Position numbers and translations under genes: made by a program
Notes under the pieces: model-generated
The model's database searches: none
What the model was told of the DNA's origin: nothing
What the model saw: the letters and a program-made list of their open reading frames with translations, nothing else
NCBI GenBank assembly: GCA_963575745.1
Contig: CAUYUJ010015760.1
Coordinates: 292,001 to 356,000 of the forward strand
DNA length: 64,000 nt
Direction of reading: 5' to 3'
DNA from: Prorocentrum cordatum
Lineage: Eukaryota; Sar; Dinophyceae; Prorocentrales; Prorocentraceae
In this document: positions 53,925-62,741 of the stretch, one piece after another
Layout: the number at the start of each line of letters is the position of its first letter
Numbering within the stretch: position 1 is the first letter of the stretch

Positions 53925-55556
53925 TTGGTACTCCACAAAGTGTTGGGAGCAACGACGGTCTGCAGGCGAGGCTCCAAAGTATTCGGATGGATCCGCAGCT
54001 ACCAGGCTCTACAGGCGACATCGCCAGCTGCATCGCCACGTCCAAATGCGGGGCAAGCTGTTATTCCGCACCAAGGCGCCATACAGAGAAGTTCAGTTGG
54101 TCAGCAAGAGTGGATGTACCGGCAGATGCGCGAGGCCGCTCAGAGCATGCGGAGGGATGGCATCGACCTCCCTAATGCCAACTGGACGCCGCCGTGGGAG
54201 GATGTTCTGGATCCAAATCCTTCACCGGACAATCCCAATCGGTTCGGCTATGTGCCAGCATTCTTCAGTCATCCGACTTACGATCCAACGTCTGCTGATC
54301 GTCCAACAGCAGCGCCAATGGATCATCCCTTCTTTCCTGATTATCATGCACAGGTGAGTGGTACTTATCGGGTGGGCACACAGCCTGAAAATCCATGCGT
54401 TCGGGCGACGGCCGACGATTTCTACCAGTCGCAGTTGACACGTGGCTCAGGATATGCATCAGGTGTGCCAGGACAGATACCTCACTATGGTTATCTGGCT
54501 CCCCCCATGGATCAAGATGTGCAGCAACAGGCTCCAAGCCTAGTGCTACCGCCGACCGTGGGAGAGGTGCGCCCTGAATTCCTGGCCATACACGAGGCGC
54601 AGCAAGCCAATTTGGCTATGCAGGCCACGCGCCAGAGCCGACATCAGGATCGCCAGGCCAACAGAATGCTGAGCCGCGCAGGGCAGCCTGCTAACCACAA
54701 TGCAGCAGGGACACCTGCGAGCAGTCCAGCCATGGCTGCATCAATGCAGCCACCGACGTTATCACCTATTCGATTCGAGGCTGGAGGACCCACCCTGGGG
54801 CGTCAGATGCGCATCAGGCCAGCGGCAACACCGCCCATCATCAGTGACGGCGATGTCAGGAAGTGTGCCATATGCCTGGACCTGTTCATGAATCACGACA
54901 AGATCTGGCGCCTCCAGTGCGGCCACATATTCCACGCTCGATGCTGGGATCGTGTGGTACACGCCCATGTGGATAGGCAGTTGGCTGGAGACACAGAAGG
55001 TTCCCTGAGCGAGGCCCCCTGTGCTATATGCAGGGGTGTTGGCCTCATTACTGCCGGGATCCACTACGCCCTTGCTGGAGATCAAGAATCACTCATTCGT
55101 TATGAGGACGTGCTCCAAAGGGCGAACGAGCTCAGGGATCTCCGTGAAGAGATCAACCGCGTTGCGGCCATGATGACCAACACCGCGGCCATATCGATGA
55201 CGACTCCAGCGGGGCTACCTGCATCACTGGTCAACGCAGGGCTAGTAGCGGAGTCAGGCACACTTGCAGGGGCACCTGCTAGATCGTCTCCACCTTCGGA
55301 GCCAGTGGATGACACGTGGTTGAGGCGCATGGAAAGGGCTACTGACAGGAGCGCTCAATGGCTTCAGTCTTCGCACTCATATCTGCCATATGGGCGAGAC
55401 CTTCGTCCACGCAGTCAGCGCAGAACTGAGAGCCCTGTAAGCATGCGCAGCGGCAACCGTGGGATATCTGAACGCGACATGCTGCGCGCGGTACTTCTGA
55501 GAAATACCGATGGTCAGACGAGCACGCGCGCGGAGGAGGGCACGTTTCTGAACTGA
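53925..55556 (+). CDS. RING-H2 finger segment of polyprotein, copy B
   Basis: A 543-codon frame; reliable similarity to copy A starts around 54,140, so the first 70 codons may be out of frame. Residues about 314-369 form the RING-H2 finger: CAIC, 14 residues, CGHIFHARC, 25 residues, CAIC, all ligands intact. Flanks are Pro/Gln/Ala/Thr-rich with AGxPA motifs at 54,678-54,691, 54,705-54,718, 55,209-55,222 and 55,266-55,279. A possible ubiquitin-ligase role is inferred from the RING alone. It ends at TGA 55,554, shortly before the next segment in another frame. Confidence 0.8.
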   Translation: MVLHKVLGATTVCRRGSKVFGWIRSYQALQATSPAASPRPNAGQAVIPHQGAIQRSSVGQQEWMYRQMREAAQSMRRDGIDLPNANWTPPWEDVLDPNPSPDNPNRFGYVPAFFSHPTYDPTSADRPTAAPMDHPFFPDYHAQVSGTYRVGTQPENPCVRATADDFYQSQLTRGSGYASGVPGQIPHYGYLAPPMDQDVQQQAPSLVLPPTVGEVRPEFLAIHEAQQANLAMQATRQSRHQDRQANRMLSRAGQPANHNAAGTPASSPAMAASMQPPTLSPIRFEAGGPTLGRQMRIRPAATPPIISDGDVRKCAICLDLFMNHDKIWRLQCGHIFHARCWDRVVHAHVDRQLAGDTEGSLSEAPCAICRGVGLITAGIHYALAGDQESLIRYEDVLQRANELRDLREEINRVAAMMTNTAAISMTTPAGLPASLVNAGLVAESGTLAGAPARSSPPSEPVDDTWLRRMERATDRSAQWLQSSHSYLPYGRDLRPRSQRRTESPVSMRSGNRGISERDMLRAVLLRNTDGQTSTRAEEGTFLN

Positions 55557-55614
55557 CCCACTGCCTCCACATCACACCCATATATGTATGACGAATACCC
55601 TATAGCCTGGATCT

Positions 55615-56979
55615 TTGAACAGAATCCTATTACAGAAGAAGAGGCTCGTGGGTGTACGAATGTGTTCACATCTTTGTCAAGAAATGCTTGGGTGTTGGAA
55701 CAGAGGCGCCGCAAAAGGTTTACTTGGTACGACAGTGCCCGAAGTTCTTGGAACATTTGGTGGACGCCATGAGCTAGCCTTGGCAGCTAACAGTGGAACT
55801 ATGATCAATGGTATGTTGAATTTTAGTTTGGAGATTTGCAGTAATACCAATATCATTGGATTCAAGACGGCGCAGCACTTTGAGCAGGTATCACGCTCCT
55901 ACGGACTCGCCATTAAAAGGCTGAACCTCACGAAGAGGCTTTACGCGTCAGGAGTGGGACATGGCGCCGCGATTTGCGACAAATCCCTGCACTGCAAGAT
56001 CGCATGCAAAGAAAGGGGAGATGCCGCGGGGCAACCTGCTGCGCCGAGACTTGACACGCACTCAGCAACTATCTTGGGTCTGATGAGCATGTCCAACATG
56101 CGGACTATCCTGATCCTTGAGCAGGGGCGCGAGAAGATGACCATCACTGGATTGGAGATGTACAAGGTTATGCTCGGCAAGGGTGCCAGGGTATTCGACC
56201 TGATGAAGACGCCCTCCGGGCATCTGGCACTCAAAGCTGACGGATACGAGACGGCTTCTGATAATCAAGGGTCGATGTCCTTTACTACCACGGCCAATCC
56301 CCAGTGCGAAGAAGCTCCATTACTCGTCAAGGAAGCATCCGATCCAGAGCCAATCGCAGGGGCACCTGCTGTGCATGATGCCCACGCATACATGGTGTCA
56401 CAAGATACGAAGGGCATCAGTTTCTCTATTCATGAGGAGACGCTCGCTTTCACGATCCAGTCTTTGGTGAATAACACCTTGCGGACATGGCATCGTGGAA
56501 ATATGTCCTTTGGGACGACCCCTGCCTCGGCCGACAAGGACTTCGCCCTCCGCAATTTGCAGGCGAAGATATATCAGGCCATCTACGAGGAGGGCACGAA
56601 GTGGGCGCCTCCTGATGCACAGGCAGGGTCACCTGCGGAAGTGGATGATACTGCTGAGAAGTTTGATATTTTTTACTTCAAGCAGCGATTCTGCAGCGCA
56701 GCACGGCACTGGTATTTGGGCGCCCCCATCGCCAAACGAGTGGCGGGGGCAGGCGCGTGCCACGGCCACTCGCGCTTGCTCAGACAGGCCGAATACGCAG
56801 GTGCTGTCAGCAAACGCGGGGGGACCTGCATTCTTTTCCCAGGCGCCGGCTGTGCGTGCCAGGGACCGCGGCAAGCCCGGCTGCGCGGCTGCCACGAACA
56901 GCAGTGGACCCGGCTGTATGGCCGCTGCAGAAAAAGAAGGATTGTCGCATCATTATCACTCTCGTGCACTTGTCATTGA
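55615..56979 (+). CDS. Retropepsin-like segment, copy B
   Basis: A 454-codon frame. Similarity to copy A runs from about 55,680 to 56,690. LALAANSGTMINGML stands where the D-T/S-G of an aspartic protease is expected, with Asn for Asp as in copy A. It continues with GVGHGAAICDKSLHCKIACK, ILEQGREKMTITG and FDLMKTPSGHLALK. The last 100 codons (after 56,690) are probably out of frame: the conserved-domain reading switches to another frame there. Compared with copy A it lacks 33 bp after HSAT. The protease call rests on order and pattern, not on an intact active site. Confidence 0.45.
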   Translation: MNRILLQKKRLVGVRMCSHLCQEMLGCWNRGAAKGLLGTTVPEVLGTFGGRHELALAANSGTMINGMLNFSLEICSNTNIIGFKTAQHFEQVSRSYGLAIKRLNLTKRLYASGVGHGAAICDKSLHCKIACKERGDAAGQPAAPRLDTHSATILGLMSMSNMRTILILEQGREKMTITGLEMYKVMLGKGARVFDLMKTPSGHLALKADGYETASDNQGSMSFTTTANPQCEEAPLLVKEASDPEPIAGAPAVHDAHAYMVSQDTKGISFSIHEETLAFTIQSLVNNTLRTWHRGNMSFGTTPASADKDFALRNLQAKIYQAIYEEGTKWAPPDAQAGSPAEVDDTAEKFDIFYFKQRFCSAARHWYLGAPIAKRVAGAGACHGHSRLLRQAEYAGAVSKRGGTCILFPGAGCACQGPRQARLRGCHEQQWTRLYGRCRKRRIVASLSLSCTCH

Positions 56980-57379
56980 GGATATACGGACAGCTTGCGC
57001 TGAACTCCGAGCCCGTGGATACATGTGCGATCCTATTACACATACGGAGGTGATGACCTCTACTGGTACACAGTGTTTGGGTGCGCTACTCGCGGGTGAC
57101 TACCAACTGTTGTGGGTTGCAACACCTGCTGACTGGCATGTGAGGCTCGCTGGCAAGAGGGCAGGGCCTCACTACCAGCGTATCCAAAATTTGTTGTCCA
57201 AGGCTCGGGCTCTACGCATGACTATTGTACTTGTGGGGCCACCATGATATTTCTTGAGACAAGGTCCCATACGAGATGTTATCGAAGACCTTAACGTACA
57301 AGTCATGCGCATGCGTTTCTGCCACTTCGGCCTCAAGTACGACCGCGCGAACAAGTTGCCCAGCTGATCATATCTGCAA
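56690..57379 (+). pseudogene. Uncharacterised conserved domain, copy B
   Basis: Matches copy A 3,220-3,960: GDYQLLWVATPADWHVRL, GKRAGPHYQRIQNLLSKARA, LVGPP then a TGA at 57,245-57,247 (GGT or GGA Gly in the relative), VQVMRMRFCHFGLKYDR, and a second TGA at 57,365-57,367 where copy A has GGA. The hairpin at 56,816-56,829 encodes AGGPA. Function unknown; it directly precedes the methyltransferase-like part. Confidence 0.55.
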
Positions 57380-59413
57380 GTGGCGACTACGCGCACGCGC
57401 ATCCCTGCAAATTTATGGCGATGCGCATGCAATGTAGCAGGGGAGCCTGCAGAACCGACTGAGCATATTCTAGACTGGTATGGACAATGTGCTCAGAAGG
57501 CTGAATGGCGGAATCAGACACTAGCGATCATGACCGCCAGGTTGATTGATCCAATGGATAAACATGAAACACAAAGAAATCACACAAGTGCTGTACATCT
57601 GAGTATTCATACTCGTGTTGATAAAGGAGTTCGAACTTACGTTCGGTCTCCTAAGAATGGCCCTGGGTGGGGCCATGTTGCGAGACGGGTGACGATGAGC
57701 CTGGACGACAACACGATCATCCAGGACATCAAGACCCAGGACCACCCGACTGGGTACAGCTACAACGCACCATTACCCGATGGCATTACCAACATCCTTA
57801 CTCGACTGTACTGGGAGCAGCCGGAACCGACTCTCTTGGGACATAGCAGCTCACGGCCACGCTCAAGGCGAGTGGCGATCATCGATGGCGATCGCCCCCC
57901 TCCCCCTTCGATTGAGCGCGGCAGCGTGCTTCCCTTTATTCCCGAACTTCCGCCACTTAGCTCACCAGAAACAGAACAACAGACAGCACTACCAGCAGAT
58001 GCCAGAATTAAACAAAAAGAAAAGCATAAAGCAAACAAAAAAGCTGGCATCAAACCAAGCAAGATACCCAACATAGTCGAAGACGGCAACGACGACTGTG
58101 GGGGCGACCTCAAAGGACTCGGATGTAGCACGTACTACACCGACGTTCTTCTGGACTCCGACACGGATAGTGACGATGGAGAGGAGACCTTCATCACCCT
58201 ACCTGCGGGGAAGCCTGCTGAATCTCATGCAGATGTACTCCCCATAATCCCCACCTTGTGTTACGGACGACGCAACAAGGTAGAGCTGTTAGAACTATGT
58301 GGGGGATTTGGAGGCATCTCCCAGCTAGCATTCAGCCGAGATCTGTCTTCAGGGGGAAACCTCGACACACGTACTTGTGTTGACCTTGGAAACAAGGAGG
58401 TCCAAGATGCAGTGATGCACTATTTCGACGTTTGTTTCGTCAAGGTTGTCGTGCTACAGCCCGGCTGCAGAACGACTGGCTTGCTTTCTTACTTCGCTGC
58501 GAAGGTCAACTACGGCACCTGGCATGAACATCATAAAGAGGATTTACCACGCATCAAGTTCTGTGGGAAGGTAGCTGTACGTCAAAATGATCTTCGACGA
58601 TTCTACCTAGGAGAACAACCAAGTGGGACTTGGGTTGATCAGATGCCACCATGGACTACGTTGGTCAAAAGCAAGGGCACTTGCAAGGTGAACGTGGATC
58701 AATGTACTACTGGTCTACGTGATTCCCATGGGGTACTGATACGAAAACCGACTGAGATCATGGCCAACCATCGTCTATTATTTCTTCCTTTTGAACGAAA
58801 GCGATGTAGTGGCCATCGTCCACATGCGACGGTATGTAATAAGGAACTGTCCATGGCTGCGCAATATGCACCGAAGATGCAGTCGCTCTGTGTTGAATCT
58901 GGTCAGATCGCACACGATCTCTTCCAGGCAACTCGTGTCCCTTTCTATGGCTGCCCATATTCGCCCACCGTGATGGCCACCAACGCAAGGGGATACGATT
59001 TGGACGACCCGAGTCTTCCCCGACAACCCGATAGCTCGATTGCGAGACCACAGCCGGGAGGGCTTGGTTGTCCTGCCTGCGCGGATAACGTTAACACGCA
59101 CTCTCCATCTCATGATAGAGATCCGAGACATTGCAGATGGTACGATAAGGGCGACTATCATCGGGAGTGTCCGAGCTGTAAGAAGAACTACGGGAAACAC
59201 AAACCTGGACATGCACTAACACCTGGCAAATGCAAGTTTGCCAAGCCTTGGAAGCTTCCCGACAATCATGGACATATTCCGCCGGTTCCCGTCGAACCGG
59301 CAGCAGGACCTGCACCGCCAGATCTTGCTGAAGTAGCAGCACCACTGCCCGAGGTGCCAGCAGCACCAGCACCTACGCGACTGAGGGCGCCGAGACCTGG
59401 CTTGAGAGCTTGA
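57380..59413 (+). CDS. Methyltransferase-like domain with twin zinc modules, copy B
   Basis: The longest intact frame of the element, 677 codons. Residues 1-165 complete the preceding conserved domain. Residues 200-300 are charged and acidic (DSDTDSDDGEE). From residue 305, ELCGGFGGIS resembles SAM-binding motif I; QPGCRTTG follows with Cys at about 363; GEQPSG near 412; DQCTTGLRDSHG near 440; RKPTE near 456. Then two identical-spacing zinc modules, CX2CX10HX6C, at residues 564-585 and 597-618, and a Pro/Ala tail. A diverged C5-methyltransferase-like enzyme is the best reading; PCQ and ENV are not present in canonical form. Cytosine methyltransferases carried by retrotransposons have been reported in dinoflagellates. 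Confidence 0.6.
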   Translation: MATTRTRIPANLWRCACNVAGEPAEPTEHILDWYGQCAQKAEWRNQTLAIMTARLIDPMDKHETQRNHTSAVHLSIHTRVDKGVRTYVRSPKNGPGWGHVARRVTMSLDDNTIIQDIKTQDHPTGYSYNAPLPDGITNILTRLYWEQPEPTLLGHSSSRPRSRRVAIIDGDRPPPPSIERGSVLPFIPELPPLSSPETEQQTALPADARIKQKEKHKANKKAGIKPSKIPNIVEDGNDDCGGDLKGLGCSTYYTDVLLDSDTDSDDGEETFITLPAGKPAESHADVLPIIPTLCYGRRNKVELLELCGGFGGISQLAFSRDLSSGGNLDTRTCVDLGNKEVQDAVMHYFDVCFVKVVVLQPGCRTTGLLSYFAAKVNYGTWHEHHKEDLPRIKFCGKVAVRQNDLRRFYLGEQPSGTWVDQMPPWTTLVKSKGTCKVNVDQCTTGLRDSHGVLIRKPTEIMANHRLLFLPFERKRCSGHRPHATVCNKELSMAAQYAPKMQSLCVESGQIAHDLFQATRVPFYGCPYSPTVMATNARGYDLDDPSLPRQPDSSIARPQPGGLGCPACADNVNTHSPSHDRDPRHCRWYDKGDYHRECPSCKKNYGKHKPGHALTPGKCKFAKPWKLPDNHGHIPPVPVEPAAGPAPPDLAEVAAPLPEVPAAPAPTRLRAPRPGLRA

Positions 59414-59447
59414 CCCACTGCGGGCGCAAGCAGTCACGACATTACTG

Positions 59448-60200
59448 TTGGAAGACATGCTGCTGAGCCAATTGCAGGGCAAACTGCGTCGAGTGGAGCT
59501 GGTAGTTCGGATGGCCATCTCCGACTACCACAGGTTAGAGTCAGACGTGGTCGACAACAAGGTGGAGAAGCACCCCCACCACCACCAGCAGGGAACCTTG
59601 CTGCACGACCACGACTACCAGACCGGTCACGGCTCGATGTACAAATCAGTCTACACAACTTGCGAAGTCTTGACCCCTAGCGTGGTCACGCGCGAGTTGC
59701 GAAAGCTGCACTTGCGCTGGTTCCATGCAAAGGGGTCTAAGATGATACTCATCTTAAGCACAATAGGTCTGGATAGTGTTAGACTCAACCTCATCAAAGG
59801 CGTCTGCGACACGTGCCGAGAATGCAGAGCTTGGGACAAACCTGGACACGCAGTTATGCCCTCTACTGCATTACCCGGTGAATTCAATGATGAAGTGGAA
59901 TGTGATTTGATGTTCTGCAAGCAGGAACAGATATTTCACATTATCGATCGTTGTATGCGATATGCTACTGGGATGGAAATACCAGGCAAAACTATGACCA
60001 CTATCCTGGATGCATATCATCAGTGCTGGATGCAGATTGGACCGGCTGAGGTATTTTACTTCGATGGAGAAGGTGCCCTTAATAATGGCACTGCGAAAGC
60101 AGTCCTCAAGGCAAAAGGCACTGAACTTAGAACGCGTGCGCGTGGACAGCACGCTACGACGACCGAGGCCAGAAATGGCATCCTACGTCATGGAGGCTGA
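59448..60200 (+). pseudogene. Integrase, zinc and catalytic domains, copy B
   Basis: A 250-codon frame: His-rich spacer, TRELRKLHLRWFHAKG and CDTCRECRAWDKPGH (HHCC-type zinc site), then the core with Asp at 59,904 (VECDL), Asp at 60,063 (FDGEGAL) and Glu at 60,165 (TEARNG). It ends prematurely because 14 bp present in copy A (CTACATCATGTCAT) are missing after 60,191; a TCAT flank on each side suggests microhomology-mediated loss. Would insert the element cDNA. Confidence 0.85.
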
Positions 60201-61116
60201 ACTCAATAGGTTAGACATACCTCCTGTGTCCATCAGACTACTGCACGAAACCTTGTTCGCCGCCAACGCATTTACCTTATATAATGAAGTGTGTCTCCAT
60301 GCAACGCTTTGTTTGGACGGCAACCAGCAATGCTCCCTGACCTTCATGTTCTGGACCACGAGCAGCCGACAGAAACATCGTGTCATTCTGGTGAACAGAC
60401 GATACGCATGGTACGTATTGAAGCGATCACACAGGCCACGGCAGTAGCTAAGACCAATTGTGCCCCACGCTCGCAGACGTCAATTACAGGTCAGCACTAT
60501 TATGACGAAGGAGATTTGGTCGATTACCATCGCCCTCTGCGAAAGATGACTGGGGAGGCTGGAACGGCCCGTTCCCAGTCGTAAGGAATGACCCCGACAG
60601 GGGTCAGGTCATCATCCGAGTAGGCAATCGAGATGTTCAAGTACAATACGGCGATGCAAGACATTCGTTATATGTATTGAAGCACTCATAGCCCGAGAGA
60701 CTGGCTCCGACAACGCTGCGCCACGCACAATGTTGACGTTCGTAGCCAGCCTGTCAGCGGGGAGACCTGCCCTGACATTTGGCTATGTGCGGACCAAGAC
60801 AGGTACGCTTCAGATGACGACTGCAAGTCGTCTATCCCCAAAGGTGCACTTGGCCCTACAATATCTCATCCGAAACTTCTTTCGCATTGAGAACGCAGTT
60901 TCGGTTAGATCAGCCGAGAGTATCCACAAGCTACCTCTGGTTACTTATGCTGACAGCTGCACATTGGTCCATTACGACAACGATGTGGATCCATGATTTT
61001 ACTACTATGAAGCAGAAGGTACTGCTCTGAATATACATGACATAATTGGACCAGCACGTTCACGAATCATCCAATGCCTGAAGTCCACTAAATCTCAGGC
61101 AGGCTTCGATCAGGGC
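60201..61116 (+). pseudogene. Integrase C-terminus and linker, copy B
   Basis: In the shifted frame: VMEAELNRLDIPP and LHETLFAANAFTLYNEV, then a 2-bp TG gain at about 60,288 that moves NALFGRQPAMLPDL into another frame. It continues with QHYYDEGDLVDYH (60,497-60,530), further pieces to 60,700, and LSPKVHLALQYLIRNFFR (60,835-60,890). The hairpin with GAGA loop at 60,757-60,770 encodes AGRPA. Confidence 0.65.
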
Positions 61117-61812
61117 ATGTCAAAGTTTGAGGATTTGGCTGATGCGCCGACACCTGAAGGAGCCACAAAAGAGGCTCCAGAAGCCGAACCAGAACATGAT
61201 GACGGACGGCTCTCTACGATCTGCGAGGAATCAGAAGCTGATCTTGAGTCACATGTTACGGAGGTGCGGTGCGCAGAATTGCAAGAGGACAGAGAACTGT
61301 TGGAGGCAGCTCCACTACAGGACCTCTTTACCGTACTCACACATATGGTTCCTGATCAGGGTGCGCTGATCACTGTAGATGATGAACAGCGGGGGCACCT
61401 GCCGAAGCGGGGACGCACTCGCGATCCCGATACCGAGGAGACGTACTACGCCCCCCTGTGCACCATGGTCGAAGACGACAGCTACGGACTCGACTCTGGC
61501 GAAAACGGTCGATACGTTGAATTGTGCTTTACGACAGAAATGTCAAAGGTAGTCTTGTCCGAGCAGCAACACATGCTATTAGATGCCGACCGGGTGACCG
61601 CTATGCGAGTATATTCTACCGCCGCTGCAAAGCGAGCTGCGGTCGTCATGGAAGACGACCTCCTCGCCAAAGCTGGCATCCAGGCGAATCCTGAGAAAAT
61701 ATCGAAGGCCCTTTTTACTGAGCTCAAGACATGGTTCGACAACAAATGCTGTAAGATGCAGGAAATAGCCAAAACGTCGAGCATCATGACTTCGAGGTAC
61801 GTATACAAATAG
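61117..61812 (+). CDS. Linker leading into RT, copy B
   Basis: 231 codons, intact to the TAG at 61,810. An acidic first half (EAPEAEPEHDDGRLSTICEE), then the run-in to RT: TEMSKVVLSEQQHMLLDADR, LAKAGIQANPEKISKALFTE, LKTWFDNKCCKMQ and MTSRYVYK. The TAG replaces what should be Trp. The hairpin at 61,389-61,402 is read here as RGHLP, not AGAPA. Confidence 0.65.
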   Translation: MSKFEDLADAPTPEGATKEAPEAEPEHDDGRLSTICEESEADLESHVTEVRCAELQEDRELLEAAPLQDLFTVLTHMVPDQGALITVDDEQRGHLPKRGRTRDPDTEETYYAPLCTMVEDDSYGLDSGENGRYVELCFTTEMSKVVLSEQQHMLLDADRVTAMRVYSTAAAKRAAVVMEDDLLAKAGIQANPEKISKALFTELKTWFDNKCCKMQEIAKTSSIMTSRYVYK

Positions 61813-62741
61813 AAATCCGCGAAGAACCAAAAGGGCGAGATGGAACGTACCATCCGACTTCGCTTGGTACTTCGAGGCTTCATGGGCCTTGAAGCTTTCG
61901 ACGTAGAAGAATTTTCGGGAACTGCAAGAAGGTCGAGTCAGACGTTGCTCGCCAGCGTGGCAGCGTGCAAGAAGCAGTGGATCATTGCTTCCCTCGACAT
62001 CAAGATGGCCTTCCTGAAGGGACTGACCTATCAGGAACTCGCTGAGGCAACTGGTGAAAAGGAACGCGAGGCGTGCTTTACTTTGCCGCCTGGATCGGCC
62101 ACTGTGCTCCGTGCCCTTCCAAAATTTGAGAATTACGACCAAAGCACTGCCTGCAGTGATTGAAACCGGGCACAGGCACTAAGGACGCCCCACGGGCTTT
62201 CTCATTTAAGCCCAGGGGAACCACCAGAGGATTTGGCCTCCGACCCACGTCTTACGACGAGGGGTTCGAGACGAGCAATACTTTGCTCACGGCCAAGCAT
62301 GTTGATGATATCAATATGGCGGGCACTGAGGACACCATTGACAAAAATGGCAAATGCGTTGAGAATGTTTTCGGTAAGTGTAAACTCACCGAGCACACGT
62401 ATACTAACTGTGATGTGAGATACACTAAGGACGAGGACGGAAATGTTACCTTGGATCAATATGAATATATCAAACAGCTCTGTCCTATACAACATCTCGA
62501 ACTAACCGGCGCTGACGCTGGCGCTCAAGCAACCAAGATGTTGGCAGACATGTTCGTCAGTCCCAGAGGTGCGCTGGCATGCGCACTGATCACCCAGGCG
62601 CGGTTAATGGTGCATGTTGTATCTCTACAGCGTGTCCAAGAACCGACCAACATTCAGGTGCGACGACTGAGCGCGATCACCAGAAAGTTACAGGCCTGCC
62701 CGAAAAAAGATCGTCTATCAGGCGATGAACCCCACGGGTGA
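61813..62741 (+). pseudogene. Reverse transcriptase, copy B
   Basis: Copia-type RT in two frames. First frame: RTIRLRLVLRGFMGLEAFDV, WIIASLDIKMAFLKGLTYQE (catalytic Asp at 61,996), FTLPPGSATVLRAL. A 4-bp deletion at about 62,139 and a TGA at 62,161 break the join. Second frame: LKPGTGTKDAPRAFSFK, LTAKHVDDINMAGTEDT (HVDD at 62,298-62,309 in place of YVDD) and DQYEYIKQLCPIQH. Copies element RNA into cDNA. Confidence 0.9.
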
